A DNA stretch of 64,000 bases. It comes from Microbulbifer agarilyticus (GTDB taxonomy: Bacteria; Pseudomonadota; Gammaproteobacteria; Pseudomonadales; Cellvibrionaceae). The notes under the pieces are model-generated. The model saw only the letters and a program-made list of their open reading frames with translations, was not told where the DNA came from and did no database searches. Positions 8,234 to 19,211 of this stretch are shown here, in pieces (positions within the stretch are counted from its first letter, which is position 1; each line of letters begins with the position of its first letter). Made by a program: the position numbers and the translations under genes. Where the stretch lies: positions 2,418,001 through 2,482,000 of the forward strand of contig NZ_CP019650.1 in NCBI RefSeq assembly GCF_001999945.1. Reading direction: 5' to 3'.

Positions 8234-9037
8234 ATGGACCGACTGAAACTCGCAGTACTGGCAATGGCTTTCTGCACATTCGCATCACCCTCTATTTCCG
8301 GTGATCACACAGTAATCAGTACAGAAAATATTAAATGGGGTTTACTCAATCCAGCACGCGGCGACGCAAGCCCCAAAGCAGCCGACCTTTGGGGTGATCG
8401 CACCGAAGATGTGCCAACCGGTATGCTGGTGAAATTTAATAAAGGGTTTTCGTCTCCGCCGCATATTCACAACATCAGTTATCGCGGCATCGTGATTGAA
8501 GGGCTGATGCACAACGATGACCCTTCGGCGGAAAAGATGTGGCTGCCAACTGGCTCCTTCTGGACGCAACCTGCGGGCGAAATCCATATCACTGCGGCTG
8601 ACGGGCAAGAAAACCTTATCTACCTGGAAATCGACAGCGGCCCCTATCTGGTGCTTCCCTCGGAAAAGGCATTTGATAATGGGGAGCGGCCGATCAATAT
8701 AGATGAGCGCAACCTGGTTTGGTTAGACACGGAAGATGCAAACTGGCTGAAAAAAGACAACGCAGAAATTGCCTACCTTTGGGGGGAGCCCGAGTCCGCA
8801 AATGGCAGCTTTGTGAAGTTACCCGCGGGTTTTCAGGGAGAAATCTCCAGTGATCATGCGCTAAAAGCGGTGGTGGTAAAAGGCAATGCCATCCACCGCT
8901 GGAATAAGGACGACAAAGAAAACGCACTGTCACCGGGAAGTTTTTTCAGTTCCAAGGCCAAAGGTAGCCACCACCTCAATACTGAAACCGAAGTCATTGT
9001 TTACGTGAATTCGAATGGCCGATACAGCGTGAAATAG
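8234..9037 (+). CDS. DUF4437-type cupin protein, exported
   Basis: The 267-residue protein starts at ATG 8234 (AGGA seven bases before); an earlier ATG at 8201 would put 11 extra polar residues before the signal peptide. MDRLKLAVLAMAFCTFASPSISG is a signal peptide. Two cupin-like repeats follow: the first has SPPHIHNISYRGIVIEG with the His pair of a metal cupin, the second runs from AYLWGEPESANGSFVKLP to the end with SHHLNTETEVIVYV. This layout fits DUF4437 proteins, a family of unknown role. It is probably periplasmic. The gene stands between an alpha/beta hydrolase and a convergent LtrA-like gene. Confidence 0.7.
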   Translation: MDRLKLAVLAMAFCTFASPSISGDHTVISTENIKWGLLNPARGDASPKAADLWGDRTEDVPTGMLVKFNKGFSSPPHIHNISYRGIVIEGLMHNDDPSAEKMWLPTGSFWTQPAGEIHITAADGQENLIYLEIDSGPYLVLPSEKAFDNGERPINIDERNLVWLDTEDANWLKKDNAEIAYLWGEPESANGSFVKLPAGFQGEISSDHALKAVVVKGNAIHRWNKDDKENALSPGSFFSSKAKGSHHLNTETEVIVYVNSNGRYSVK

Positions 9038-9120
9038 CTCCATGCGCATACATTTTTGGAAGAACTTCTGCCGTGCACAAAACCCTACTAACCAACCTGT
9101 CTCAATATGTACAAATAAAG

Positions 9121-10311
9121 TCATTCCTTCCTGAACTTATTCCATCCGCGCAACAAAGGAATAACAATCTGCGATAGCAATGCTGTGCCCCATATAAGGT
9201 TTCCTACAATTGACGGCACGTGCGGGACAACAAAAAAGCAGCCGATTGCCACGACGATACCGAACACGCGCACATCCGCTCGACCGAAGTCGTTCGCCAC
9301 ACGATGCTCAATCACGTTTTGCAGAACCCATAGCATGGCAATGTAACCGGCAAGACCGAAACAACCGATCGCAGCATATTTTGTTGGGTACGGCTCCCAA
9401 AAATCGACCTTCACTTCCGCGGCAAGAGCCACACCAACCATCACGCCGCAAATCATCAAAACCAAATGTGCCAGCCACCATTTCACCAACGTGGCTAACT
9501 TACTGTCTCTGGCTTTGCCATTCCCCACAAAGTCAAAGTAGATCCAACACATAACGAAGATCGAGATCCCACCAATCACGAAATTCACCAGAATATCGAG
9601 AGGAACTTTATCTATCCCCTTCTGTGCCAGGGTGACCACCAACTTGAAGAAACCTTCACCTAGAACAATCAGCGTCAGCAGGCCGAATCGCTCAGCCATA
9701 TGCCCGAGCCTGGGGGCAAAGCGCTCGTAGCGCAGTACCGATACGCGGGGAATCATGTACAGGGCTTGCGTCGATACCATTGCGAGTGCAAACACCCAAA
9801 ACGCATACGGCTTTGGCAGGAAGGCCGTGACCGCAAATATGATTGCGAACAGGGAAAAGTTCCTAATCTGCTCACTGCACATGCACTGCGCAGTAGCGTT
9901 GTTACGCCGTGCACGGAAATAAAGAAAAGCGAGAAGCGCCCTATTAACCGCAAATCCCAGGGCGAAATATGCCCAACCTCCCCCATCGATCGAAGGTATT
10001 GCCGCGGCCATAAACATCACGGTACAGATCATGATGGACATGGTGATGCGATGCCAAAGATCGGTACTTACGTAAATCGAATTGAATATGCTCAGCTCGC
10101 CCCACGCATACCAAAGCACGATAAACACACCGCAAAACACCAGGAACCCATCAACATTCAGGTGTTGAGAGAGGTAATTTCCCAGCAAAAAAATAGAGAC
10201 GACATGAACCAAGTCGTAGAAGAGCTCGGCCCAATGGACATGGTCATGCGCATCTTTGAGATCATGGTGGTGTTGTGGCTTTCGCCACATCGGGTGGTCA
10301 TGCAGGGCCAT
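9121..10311 (-). CDS. LtrA-like (low temperature requirement A) membrane protein
   Basis: The 396-residue protein has a His-rich cytoplasmic start (HHHDLKDAHDHVHW) followed by ELFYDLVHVVSIFLLG, then about ten hydrophobic segments. The stretch MAERFGLLTLIVLGEGFFKLV near residue 200 is the hallmark ERFGL..IVLGE of the LtrA family. LtrA was named in Listeria for growth in the cold; its molecular role is still unclear. The Asp/Glu/His residues in the first helix may bind a metal, an inference. The gene ends 83 bp from the convergent DUF4437 gene and stands upstream of nothing on its strand. Confidence 0.75.
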   Translation of the reverse strand: MALHDHPMWRKPQHHHDLKDAHDHVHWAELFYDLVHVVSIFLLGNYLSQHLNVDGFLVFCGVFIVLWYAWGELSIFNSIYVSTDLWHRITMSIMICTVMFMAAAIPSIDGGGWAYFALGFAVNRALLAFLYFRARRNNATAQCMCSEQIRNFSLFAIIFAVTAFLPKPYAFWVFALAMVSTQALYMIPRVSVLRYERFAPRLGHMAERFGLLTLIVLGEGFFKLVVTLAQKGIDKVPLDILVNFVIGGISIFVMCWIYFDFVGNGKARDSKLATLVKWWLAHLVLMICGVMVGVALAAEVKVDFWEPYPTKYAAIGCFGLAGYIAMLWVLQNVIEHRVANDFGRADVRVFGIVVAIGCFFVVPHVPSIVGNLIWGTALLSQIVIPLLRGWNKFRKE

Positions 10312-10403
10312 ATGGAGAGCACTCTACGGGTGAAGAACAGCCAAGAATATCACCATTCAACTGAGCTCTATTTATAGCTAAAGATGGAGCCCAAATTTCA
10401 GGC

Positions 10404-10434
10404 ACAAAAAAGCCCACATAAAGCGGGCTTTTTG
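10404..10434 (-). terminator. Rho-independent terminator after tRNA-Pro
   Basis: On the minus strand AAGCCCGC-TTTATGT-GGGCTT is followed by TTTTTT. It lies six bases past the CCA end of tRNA-Pro(GGG). The run of A/T on both sides could make it work in both directions. Confidence 0.8.
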
Positions 10435-10439
10435 AATAA

Positions 10440-10516
10440 TGGTCGGAGTGGCCGGATTTGAACCGACGACCACCACACCCCCAGTGTGGTGCGCTACCAG
10501 GCTGCGCTACACTCCG
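10440..10516 (-). tRNA. tRNA-Pro(GGG)
   Basis: A 77-nt tRNA with the CCA end encoded. The acceptor stem CGGAGTG pairs with CACTCCG, the discriminator is A, the anticodon stem CCACA/TGTGG encloses CTGGGGG with anticodon GGG, and the T-arm has GGTTCGAATCC. A terminator follows directly. In Pseudomonas a proline tRNA also sits after the MerR-like gene downstream of ihfA, so the position agrees. Confidence 0.97.
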
Positions 10517-10643
10517 ACAGGAGTAAATCAAGCGGCGTGAAAGTTACGTAAGTGCTTGATTTATAAGGGGCATCGCTTGGCGATGAGGCGCAAATCATAC
10601 CGAAGTACGGTGGGAATGCAAGCCCGTTTTGCGCCTTTTTGGA

Positions 10644-11015
10644 TCAGGCTTTGACTTCCAGTAATTCCAGAACACCTTCCAGTTCAGCGATCATTTGCGG
10701 GATCACCTGCTGCAGCTGTACGGACTGGTCTTTGTCTTTTTCGATGCCGCCGCTTTCCATTTGCAGACGAGCGCCACCAATGGTGTAGCCCTCTTCATAC
10801 AGGAGTGCGCGGATCTGGCGGATGAGGACAACGTCCTGATGTTGGTAATAACGACGGTTTCCGCGGCGCTTTACCGGGCTGAGCTGCGGGAATTCCTGTT
10901 CCCAGTAGCGCAGTACGTGAGGTTTTACTGCACACAGTTCGCTGACTTCACCGATGGTGAAATAGCGCTTCCCCGGGATTACGGGGAGTTCACTGTTATG
11001 ACTCGCTTCCAGCAT
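10644..11015 (-). CDS. MerR family transcriptional regulator beside ihfA
   Basis: The 123-residue protein has an N-terminal MerR winged helix: [29 protein letters not shown] near residue 16, with the second helix [20 protein letters not shown] short coiled dimerisation helix ends the protein. No effector-binding cysteines or domain are seen. It overlaps the last 20 bases of ihfA and is the last gene of the thrS-to-ihfA block, as in Pseudomonas and many other gammaproteobacteria where it is annotated only as MerR-like. Its target is unknown. Confidence 0.88.
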   Translation of the reverse strand: MLEASHNSELPVIPGKRYFTIGEVSELCAVKPHVLRYWEQEFPQLSPVKRRGNRRYYQHQDVVLIRQIRALLYEEGYTIGGARLQMESGGIEKDKDQSVQLQQVIPQMIAELEGVLELLEVKA

Positions 11016-11301
11016 CTTCTTCTACTCGTGCCTTGAGTTTTTGTCCTGGCTTGAAGGTAACAACCCTTCTTGCGGAAATAGGAATCTCTTCGCCAGTCTT
11101 GGGGTTCCGTCCCGGACGCTGGCTTTTATCACGCAGGTCGAAATTGCCAAACCCTGACAGTTTAACCTGCTCATTATTTTCAAGTGCGTTGCGGATTTCC
11201 TCGAAAAAGAATTCGACGATCTCTTTTGCTTCGCGCTTGTTAAAACCCAGCTCTTCGTACAACTTCTCGGCGAGCCCGGCCTTAGTCAGTGCCTCTGTCA
11301 T
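10996..11301 (-). CDS. ihfA: Integration host factor subunit alpha
   Basis: At 101 residues it has the length of IHF-alpha, the DNA-bending protein that works as a heterodimer with IhfB. Seen: [27 protein letters not shown] at the start, [27 protein letters not shown] with the arm tip Pro that intercalates DNA, and [11 protein letters not shown]. The C-terminus overlaps the MerR-like gene. It follows pheT after 130 bp. Its partner ihfB is in the same window at 34.9 kb. Confidence 0.96.
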   Translation of the reverse strand: MTEALTKAGLAEKLYEELGFNKREAKEIVEFFFEEIRNALENNEQVKLSGFGNFDLRDKSQRPGRNPKTGEEIPISARRVVTFKPGQKLKARVEEDAGSES

Positions 11302-11431
11302 TGGTTCCTGCCCAACAGATTCAGAGGCGTCGACTCCGGTTTTAAGCCTGGTACCGCATTGGCTTGGAACCCGGAAGCAGACGCTCTCGGGATACGCGCA
11401 TCAGCCGCGCATATCCCGGAGCAAAACCGGT

Positions 11432-13822
11432 TTAACGCTGGCTGGCGTTGTATTGTTGTTCTAGTTGACTGACTACCGCATCGACTGCGGCATTGATTTC
11501 TTCGTCGTTAAGGGTGCGTGAGGGATGCTGAAACGTCAAGCCCATAGCGACACTTTTTCTATGTAAATCAATGCCTTTGCCCTGATAGACGTCAAAAATG
11601 TTGAAGTCCGTCAAAAATTCGCCGGCTGCTTCAACGGCGGTTTCTGCCAGCTGCCCCACTGGAATCTCCGCATCCACCAGTATCGCCAGGTCGCGACGCA
11701 CCTCGGGGAACTTAGATAAGGGAGTAAAGGCAGGAATGACCGACTGACCCAGCCCATCGAGACTCAGCTCAAACAGGAAGGCTGCCTTGGGCAGATCGTA
11801 ATCCTTTTGCAGCTCTGGATGCAGCGCACCCAGTACACCCACGGACTTGCCGTTGCGCAGCACTTCAGCGCACTGGCCCGGGTGCAGCGCCGGGTGTTTG
11901 GCCGGCGCGAAGGTGAACTCGGCATCGGCTTCGTAGTGCGCCAGCATGGCTTCCACGTCCGCCTTGATGTCGTAGAAATCTACAACGTCTTTAGAACCAC
12001 TCCAGCCTTCTGGCTGGCGGCTGCCGTAGATCAGTCCCGCAATCATGCGCTCCTGCTGCAGGCCTTCTCCGGATTCGGGGTTGCCCGGCACAAAGCGCAG
12101 GCCCGTCTCGAACAGGCGCGCGCGGTCCTGTTGGCGGTTCAGGTTGTACTGCAGGGTCTTTACCAGGCCCGCCATCAAGTTAGTGCGCATCACTGCGAGC
12201 TCAGCGCTGATGGGGTTTTGCAGGGCCACAGGCTCAACCGCAGGATCAAACTTGGCGGAGGCATCGCGATCGATAAAGCTAAAGGTGATCGCTTCCTGAT
12301 AGCCGCGGGACAGCAGGGTCTGCTCCAGGCGAGACTGGGCCACCTGGGCTTCTGCACGCGGTACAATATCCAGCGCCGCTTCGAAGCTGATGCTGGGGAT
12401 GCGATTATAGCCATACACCCGCGCCAGCTCTTCCAGCAGATCGGATTCGATGGAGATATCGAAACGGAAGCTCGGTACCAGGAAGGTCCAACCTTCGCTG
12501 TCTTCACTGATCTTTTCCAGGCCCAGGCGAGTGATGATCTCGACGATCTCGGCATCGCTCATCTGGATACCCAAGCCGCGGCTTACGCGGGCGCGACGCA
12601 GGGTAATGCGACGCTCTGCGGGCATGGCTTCGGTAACTTCGCGAACGTGTACCGGGCCGGGCTCACCGCCGACGATATCCAGCAGCAGCTGGGTCGCGCG
12701 CTCGATAGCTTTTTCCTGCAGACGGTAGTCCACGCCGCGCTCAAAGCGGTGCGAGGAATCGGTGTGCAGGCCGTAGGAACGCGCTTTGCCGGCGATGGCC
12801 AGCGGGCTGAAGAAAGCGCTTTCCAGGAAGATATCCTTGGTGGCTTTGGTTACGGAGGAATCCAGGCCACCCATAATACCGGCGATAGCCAACGGACCTT
12901 TCTCGTCGGCGATCAGCAGGGTATCGGCTTTCAGCTCCACTTCCTGCTCGTCCAGTAGGGTGAGCTTTTCGCCCTGCTCTGCCATACGTACCTTGATGCC
13001 GCCGCTCAGCTTGGCGAGGTCGAAGGCGTGCATGGGCTGCCCCAGCTCCAGCAGCACGTAGTTGGTTACGTCGACTACCGGATCGATGCTGCGCAGGCCA
13101 CTGCGGCGCAGGCGTTCCTGCATCCACAGCGGTGTTTCGGCATCGATATTGATATTGCGGATCACGCGGCCCACATAACGCGGGCAGGCGTCTTCGGCCA
13201 GCAGGGACACCTGCAGGCTGTCATCGATTACTGCGGCAACCGGCTCGATGGCAGGCGGGGTGACTTCGCAGCGGTTCAGTACACCCACTTCACGGGCAAT
13301 ACCGGCCACACCCAGGCAGTCGGAACGGTTCGGTGTCAGGTCGACTTCGATGGTGCTGTCGTCGAGCTGCAGGTATTCGCGCAGGTCGGTGCCGGTTACT
13401 GCCTCTTCTGGCAGTTCCCAGATACCGTCGTTGTCGTCACCCAGTTCCAGTTCGGTCTGTGCGCACAACATGCCGAAGCTTTCGACACCGCGCAGCTTGG
13501 CTTTCTTGATTTTGAAGTCGCCGGGCAGCTTGGCACCAACCAGCGCAAACGGGATCTTGATGCCGGTGCGCGCATTGGGTGCGCCGCACACGACCTGCAT
13601 TTCCCCTTCCGGGTGCCCTTTTACCTTGCACACGCGCAGCTTGTCGGCGTCTGGATGCTGTTCGCAGGCGACGATCTCACCCACTACGACTCCGGAAAAT
13701 GCGCCGGCTACTGGCTCTACGGCGTCCACTTCCAGGCCCGCCATGGTGATCTGGTCGGCCAGCTGTTGTGCTGTCAGGTCCGGGCTTACCCACTCCCGTA
13801 ACCAGGCGTTGCTGAATTTCAT
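11432..13822 (-). CDS. pheT: Phenylalanyl-tRNA synthetase beta subunit
   Basis: The 796-residue protein matches bacterial PheT (E. coli 795) and charges tRNA-Phe as an alpha2beta2 enzyme with PheS. Seen in order: MKFSNAWLREWVSP start, the tRNA-binding EMAP-like domain with VVVGEIVACEQHPDADKLRVC (about 47-67), the B3/B4 editing core with ELGQPMHAFDL and GIMGGLDSSV, the B5 domain with LTPNRSDCLGVAGIAREV, and the C-terminal FDX-ACB domain with FPEVRRDLAILVD. It lies 83 bp after pheS and before ihfA. The 130-bp gap after it holds an imperfect GC-rich hairpin at 11389-11419 without a U tract. Confidence 0.97.
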   Translation of the reverse strand: MKFSNAWLREWVSPDLTAQQLADQITMAGLEVDAVEPVAGAFSGVVVGEIVACEQHPDADKLRVCKVKGHPEGEMQVVCGAPNARTGIKIPFALVGAKLPGDFKIKKAKLRGVESFGMLCAQTELELGDDNDGIWELPEEAVTGTDLREYLQLDDSTIEVDLTPNRSDCLGVAGIAREVGVLNRCEVTPPAIEPVAAVIDDSLQVSLLAEDACPRYVGRVIRNINIDAETPLWMQERLRRSGLRSIDPVVDVTNYVLLELGQPMHAFDLAKLSGGIKVRMAEQGEKLTLLDEQEVELKADTLLIADEKGPLAIAGIMGGLDSSVTKATKDIFLESAFFSPLAIAGKARSYGLHTDSSHRFERGVDYRLQEKAIERATQLLLDIVGGEPGPVHVREVTEAMPAERRITLRRARVSRGLGIQMSDAEIVEIITRLGLEKISEDSEGWTFLVPSFRFDISIESDLLEELARVYGYNRIPSISFEAALDIVPRAEAQVAQSRLEQTLLSRGYQEAITFSFIDRDASAKFDPAVEPVALQNPISAELAVMRTNLMAGLVKTLQYNLNRQQDRARLFETGLRFVPGNPESGEGLQQERMIAGLIYGSRQPEGWSGSKDVVDFYDIKADVEAMLAHYEADAEFTFAPAKHPALHPGQCAEVLRNGKSVGVLGALHPELQKDYDLPKAAFLFELSLDGLGQSVIPAFTPLSKFPEVRRDLAILVDAEIPVGQLAETAVEAAGEFLTDFNIFDVYQGKGIDLHRKSVAMGLTFQHPSRTLNDEEINAAVDAVVSQLEQQYNASQR

Positions 13823-13905
13823 AGTCGCTCTCTAATTCTTAATTCGTTTACGCAATACGCGGTTGTTTGTTCGCCTGCTTGCAGGCCCCTTAGTTGGGAT
13901 TCGAG

Positions 13906-15003
<1,098 letters not shown>

Positions 15004-15026
15004 TCAGAAATTCGTATGCTGCTGAT

Positions 15027-15066
15027 AAAAAAATAGGGAAGAGCCAAACAGCCCTTCCCTATTTTT
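15027..15066 (-). terminator. Terminator hairpin between rplT and pheS
   Basis: AAAATAGGGAAG and CTTCCCTATTTT form a 12-bp stem with U/A runs on both sides. It ends the thrS-infC-rpmI-rplT transcript or acts as a partial terminator before pheST. In E. coli an attenuator sits here with the pheM leader peptide; no such peptide is seen here, so a simple terminator is more likely. Confidence 0.8.
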
Positions 15067-15113
15067 AAAGCACAAATCTGCCCTTGCGGGCCGATTTATT
15101 CTGCAGGCGCTAA

Positions 15114-15473
15114 TTAAGCTGCCAGGGCTGCCTTGGCTTTTTCAACTACGGCAGCAAAAGCGGCTTTGTCGTATACCGCCAGATCAGCCAGAACACGGCG
15201 ATCCAGTGCGATATCCGCCTTCTTCAGGCCAGCAATCAGTCGGCTGTAGCTCAGGCCTTCAGCGCGGGACTGGGCGTTGATACGCGTGATCCACAGAGCG
15301 CGGAAGTTACGCTTCTTAACGCGACGGTCGCGGTAAGCGTACTGACCAGCTTTGATGACTGCCTGCTTGGCTACACGGAAAATGCGAGAACGCGCACCGT
15401 AGTAACCTTTAGCCTGCTTCAGAATTTTCTTGTGACTGCGACGCGCCACTACACCACGTTTTACACGGGCCAT
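15114..15473 (-). CDS. rplT: Ribosomal protein L20
   Basis: At 119 residues this fits L20 of the 50S subunit. It starts [20 protein letters not shown] and carries the conserved [23 protein letters not shown] and the RNA-binding [20 protein letters not shown]. It lies 36 bp after rpmI. In E. coli L20 represses its own operon at the mRNA; whether that holds here is not shown by the sequence. Confidence 0.98.
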   Translation of the reverse strand: MARVKRGVVARRSHKKILKQAKGYYGARSRIFRVAKQAVIKAGQYAYRDRRVKKRNFRALWITRINAQSRAEGLSYSRLIAGLKKADIALDRRVLADLAVYDKAAFAAVVEKAKAALAA

Positions 15474-15509
15474 ATCAATATCCTCTTAAAACTTAACGTG
15501 TGCAGCCAA

Positions 15510-15704
15510 TTACTTGGCGCGCATCATACGATCGACCAGGGTGGCATCAGACTTGTTCAAAGTGTTGGTGCCGCGCAGCTGACGCTTACGCTTGGTGGTC
15601 ATTTTGGTGAGGATGTGGCTCTTGTTAGCGTGCTTGTGCTTGTAGCCCGAAGCCGTCTTCTTGAAGCGCTTGGCAGCGCCACTGTGTACTTTTGCTTTCG
15701 GCAT
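15510..15704 (-). CDS. rpmI: Ribosomal protein L35
   Basis: The 64-residue protein starts [20 protein letters not shown] at ATG 15704 and contains [14 protein letters not shown], as in L35 of other bacteria. An upstream in-frame start would add 23 residues absent from the family. It lies 144 bp after infC, in the usual infC-rpmI-rplT order. Confidence 0.97.
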   Translation of the reverse strand: MPKAKVHSGAAKRFKKTASGYKHKHANKSHILTKMTTKRKRQLRGTNTLNKSDATLVDRMMRAK

Positions 15705-15848
15705 TTTGTACTCCAAAGTGAATAGTGACCCACGAATGGGCTCTGTTAATTGGCTACAGACCGAAGCCTGCAACTGTGCGGGAGTGAGAAGGCAGCCGTC
15801 GCCCGATCACTTCCCGAAAAGAAGACTCAGATACCAGGTATCTGCGCC

Positions 15849-16388
15849 TTACTTTTTCTTTTTGGACGGCGCGATGACCATAATCATCTGGCGACCTTCC
15901 ATTTTTGGCCGCTGCTCCACCGTACCCAGCTCCTCGAGATCTTTCTCGATGCGCTGCATCATTTCCATACCCAGCTCCTGGTGGGCCATTTCACGGCCAC
16001 GGAAGCGCAGGGATACTTTCGCCTTGTCCCCAGCTTCCAGGAAGCGGGTCAGGTTGCGCAGCTTGATCTGGTAGTCGCCGATATCGGTACCGGGACGGAA
16101 CTTCATTTCCTTGATCTGCTGCTGCTTTTGTTTCTTCTTAGCCGCATTTTTTGCCTTTTTGGCCTCAAATACGTGCTTACCATAGTCCATGATCTTACAG
16201 ACGATGGGATCGGAGTCCGAGGCAATTTCAACGAGATCCAGGCTGGCTTTCTGCGCGTGTTCCAGCGCCTCTTCCAGAGAAACAATACCTACCTGTTCAC
16301 CATCCGCACCAATCAGTCGTAGTTGCGATGCTTCGATCTGATCGTTGATACGGGCCTTCTTGGACTTTCCTTTCATATCTCGTTTAAT
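15849..16388 (-). CDS. infC: Translation initiation factor IF-3, likely ATT start
   Basis: IF-3 keeps the 30S subunit apart from the 50S and proofreads the start codon. The protein has [25 protein letters not shown] at the N-domain, [21 protein letters not shown], and the C-domain [43 protein letters not shown] place the start at ATT 16388-16386: GGAG lies nine bases before it, and the codons ATT AAA CGA GAT ATG resemble the IKRE-M start known in pseudomonads. The in-frame ATG at 16376 has no good ribosome site. ATT starts let IF-3 repress its own mRNA in E. coli; the same is inferred here. Length 179 residues. Confidence 0.93.
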   Translation of the reverse strand: MKRDMKGKSKKARINDQIEASQLRLIGADGEQVGIVSLEEALEHAQKASLDLVEIASDSDPIVCKIMDYGKHVFEAKKAKNAAKKKQKQQQIKEMKFRPGTDIGDYQIKLRNLTRFLEAGDKAKVSLRFRGREMAHQELGMEMMQRIEKDLEELGTVEQRPKMEGRQMIMVIAPSKKKK

Positions 16389-16429
16389 AACACTCGTCTC
16401 CGGTAATTTATAAAAGTCTGTTGGGGCGC

Positions 16430-18364
16430 TTATTCAGCTGCGCCCGCAATAGACGAACGGCCGCGGCGATCCACATCCTGGCGGAGAATCTCAAGGAATG
16501 ACTCATACGTCATGGTTCCGAGATCCTCACCGCTACGTGTCCGCACGGCAACCGTCTGATTTTCCACTTCCTTATCGCCGATTACCAGCAGATAAGGAAC
16601 ACGCTGAAGCGTGTGCTCGCGGATTTTAAAGCCGATCTTCTCGTTTCTCAAGTCAGCAGCGGCGCGGAACCCCTCACCACCCAGCTTGGACTCGATATCG
16701 CGGCAATATTCAGACTGGCGGTCGGTGATATTCAGCACCGCAACCTGCTGGGGCGCCAGCCAGGTCGGGAAAGCACCTTCGTAGTTCTCAATCAGGATAC
16801 CGATGAAGCGTTCGAAGGACCCAAGGGTCGCACGGTGCAACATCACCGGATTCTGGCGCGAGCCATCTTCCGCCACAAACTGCGCATCGAGACGACCCGG
16901 CATGGAGAAGTCCACCTGGATGGTGCCGCACTGCCATACACGACCGAGACAATCCTTCAGGGAGAACTCAATCTTGGGCCCGTAGAAGGCACCCTCGCCT
17001 GGCAGCTCTTCCCAGTCCAGATTAGCCGCATTCAGTGCGTCCGCCAGCGCCTTCTCCGCCTTGTCCCAGCTCTCGTCGGAACCCACGCGCTTTTCGGGGC
17101 GGGTAGACAAACGATAGATCACTTCATCAAAGCCGAAGTCTTTGTAGACCTCGTGCAGAAGGTCCATGAACTCAGACACTTCAGACTGGATCTGATCTTC
17201 GGTACAGAAGATGTGACCATCGTCCTGAACGAAGCCGCGCACGCGCATCAGGCCATGCAGGGAACCAGACGGCTCACTGCGATGACAGGAGCCGAACTCC
17301 GCCAGTCGCAACGGCAGATCGCGGTAGCTGCGCAGTCCCTGATTGAACACCTGTACGTGACAGGGGCAGTTCATCGGCTTGATGGCAAACTGGCGCTCTT
17401 CACTTTCGAGAGTGAACATGTCATCGCCGAATTTATCTGCGTGACCGGATTTCTCCCACAAAGAGAAGTCCACCAGCTGCGGAGTCTTGATCTCTTTATA
17501 GCCACGCTCGCGCTGACGCTGGCGCATGTACTGCTCAACGGTGCTGTATACAGTCCAACCATTGGGGTGCCAGAACACCATACCGGGCGCTTCTTCCTGC
17601 ATATGGAACAGGTCGAACTTCTTCGCCAGCTTGCGGTGGTCGCGCTTTTCCGCTTCCGCAATACGGTGCAGATACGCTTTGAGCTCTTTCTTGCTGCCCC
17701 AGGCGGTGCCATAAACGCGGGTCAGCATCTCGTTGTTCGAGTCACCACGCCAGTATGCACCAGCCACTTTGGTCAATTTGAAGGCCTTGAGCTTGCCAGT
17801 GGACGGCACATGCGGGCCACGGCACAGGTCTTCAAAGTCGCCCTGGCGGTACAGGGAAATATCTTCATTGGTGGGAATACTGGCAATGATCTCTGCCTTG
17901 TATTCCTCACCCATTTCGCGGAAGTACTTAACCGCATCGTCGCGCGGTAACAGGCGGCGGCTTACCGGAATATCTTCCTTGGCCAGCTCTTCCATGCGCT
18001 TTTCGATCTTTTCGAGATCTTCCGGGGTGAACTGGCGCTCGTAGGCAAAATCGTAATAGAAGCCATCGTCGATCACAGGACCGATCGTGACTTGCGCGCC
18101 CGGATACAGCTGCTTGACCGCCTGGGCCAGCAAGTGCGCGGTAGAGTGACGAATGATCTCCAGGCCTTCAGGCTGGCGATCGGTCACGATCGCCAGATCG
18201 GCATCGTGATCAATAACAAAACTGGTATCCACTTCCTTACCGTCAACGACACCTGCCAGCGCAGCTTTCGCGAGGCCGGGACCAATATCATTGGCTACGT
18301 CGAATACAGAAACAGGATTGGAAAATTCGCGACGGGAACCGTCAGGGAGGGTGACAACAGGCAT
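16430..18364 (-). CDS. thrS: Threonyl-tRNA synthetase
   Basis: The 644-residue protein matches ThrRS (E. coli 642). Seen in order: TGS domain (1-62, [19 protein letters not shown]), editing domain with [19 protein letters not shown] (about 73-91) whose HxxxH and later [12 protein letters not shown] bind and clear mischarged serine, class II catalytic core with zinc-binding [10 protein letters not shown] and motif 2 [11 protein letters not shown], motif 3 [17 protein letters not shown], and the anticodon-binding C-domain. It heads the block thrS-infC-rpmI-rplT and is followed by infC after 41 bp. tRNA-Val(GAC) stands upstream in the same direction. Confidence 0.98.
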   Translation of the reverse strand: MPVVTLPDGSRREFSNPVSVFDVANDIGPGLAKAALAGVVDGKEVDTSFVIDHDADLAIVTDRQPEGLEIIRHSTAHLLAQAVKQLYPGAQVTIGPVIDDGFYYDFAYERQFTPEDLEKIEKRMEELAKEDIPVSRRLLPRDDAVKYFREMGEEYKAEIIASIPTNEDISLYRQGDFEDLCRGPHVPSTGKLKAFKLTKVAGAYWRGDSNNEMLTRVYGTAWGSKKELKAYLHRIAEAEKRDHRKLAKKFDLFHMQEEAPGMVFWHPNGWTVYSTVEQYMRQRQRERGYKEIKTPQLVDFSLWEKSGHADKFGDDMFTLESEERQFAIKPMNCPCHVQVFNQGLRSYRDLPLRLAEFGSCHRSEPSGSLHGLMRVRGFVQDDGHIFCTEDQIQSEVSEFMDLLHEVYKDFGFDEVIYRLSTRPEKRVGSDESWDKAEKALADALNAANLDWEELPGEGAFYGPKIEFSLKDCLGRVWQCGTIQVDFSMPGRLDAQFVAEDGSRQNPVMLHRATLGSFERFIGILIENYEGAFPTWLAPQQVAVLNITDRQSEYCRDIESKLGGEGFRAAADLRNEKIGFKIREHTLQRVPYLLVIGDKEVENQTVAVRTRSGEDLGTMTYESFLEILRQDVDRRGRSSIAGAAE

Positions 18365-18483
18365 TGCACTTCCTTATTTATCAGTGGCGACCCCTACGTA
18401 AGACCGCGTGATTCACTTGTGTGAGTGTGGGCTTGCGCCCGAAACGAACCAGATCGCAAGAAAGGAAAAGGTCCGCGAGAAAT

Positions 18484-18560
<77 letters not shown>

Positions 18561-18711
18561 AAAGCCATGCAACCGGGATATCCCCGTGCTGCAGAGGAGG
18601 CGAACTCTAGCACCGTGATTCAGGCATTTCAACACAAGCGGCCAGATTTTTCCCCTACAGAATGCAAGCGCGCACTGGCGCGACATTCAACCTCCAAAAT
18701 GTAAAGTAGGC

Positions 18712-18761
18712 TTGACACGGCAAGCCTGCCCCCACTAACCTTTATGTCAAGCACACTTGAC
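18712..18761 (+). promoter_or_regulatory. Promoter with palindromic operator before the membrane protein/HTH pair
   Basis: TTGACA at 18712-18717 is an exact -35 and TAACCT at 18736-18741 a weak -10, spacing 18. Just after it, at 18746-18761, is a perfect inverted repeat GTCAAG-CACA-CTTGAC. A further copy of the half-site, CTTGAC, covers the -35 box at 18711-18716. The site lies where a repressor would block transcription. The Cro/C1-type regulator encoded by the second gene is the natural candidate to bind it. Confidence 0.5.
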
Positions 18762-18785
18762 ACCGCTAAATTGGAGGGATACAGG

Positions 18786-19211
18786 ATGATAAGACTGATT
18801 AAGGCGCTGCGCGGACCACAGCTGCGCGAACAAGACAACCGCAATGAGCGGCAGGTACTCAAGTGGGGAATCGCCTGGATTATTTCACTTGCCGCTGCCG
18901 GATTTCCTGCCCGCCTCGAGCTTTATGACAGCGTCTGGATCACCCTGGCGGGTACCGCAGTAAACCTGTTCTTCACCATGGGCTTCCTCCGGGCCTACAA
19001 AAATTTTATTACGGGCGCGGACGAGCTTGAACGGAAGATTCAGCTGGAAGCTCTGGCCTTGGCGTGCGCTGGCGGACTACTGGTGTTTTCCAGCGGTAGT
19101 ATCTTGTTTGCCGGCGGGCTAATACCTGAACCTACCGCTGCGGTGTTCCTGGGTGCACTAGGTTTCAGCTACATGGCCGGTATCGTCCAGGCAAGGCTCC
19201 GCTACGCATGA
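18786..19211 (+). CDS. Small integral membrane protein coupled to an HTH regulator
   Basis: The 141-residue protein starts at ATG 18786, seven bases after a strong GGAGGG. It has a charged start (MIRLIKALRGPQLREQDNRNE) and four hydrophobic segments at about 29-45, 51-68, 90-108 and 114-133. No known motif is seen. Its stop overlaps the start of the HTH gene as ATGA (19208-19211). Pairs of a small four-helix membrane protein and a YozG-like Cro/C1 regulator are common in bacteria; their job is mostly unknown. I infer a shared function, perhaps membrane stress or a growth-phase switch, but nothing in the sequence settles it. Confidence 0.75.
   Translation: MIRLIKALRGPQLREQDNRNERQVLKWGIAWIISLAAAGFPARLELYDSVWITLAGTAVNLFFTMGFLRAYKNFITGADELERKIQLEALALACAGGLLVFSSGSILFAGGLIPEPTAAVFLGALGFSYMAGIVQARLRYA

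Noticed and set aside
16613..17950. Long antisense open frame (445 codons) over thrS
   Set aside because: Same reason: it lies wholly over a well-supported gene and shows no protein features.
18365..18483. Threonyl-tRNA-like operator in the thrS leader
   Set aside because: The 119-bp gap has no clear tRNA-mimic stem that I could pair by eye.
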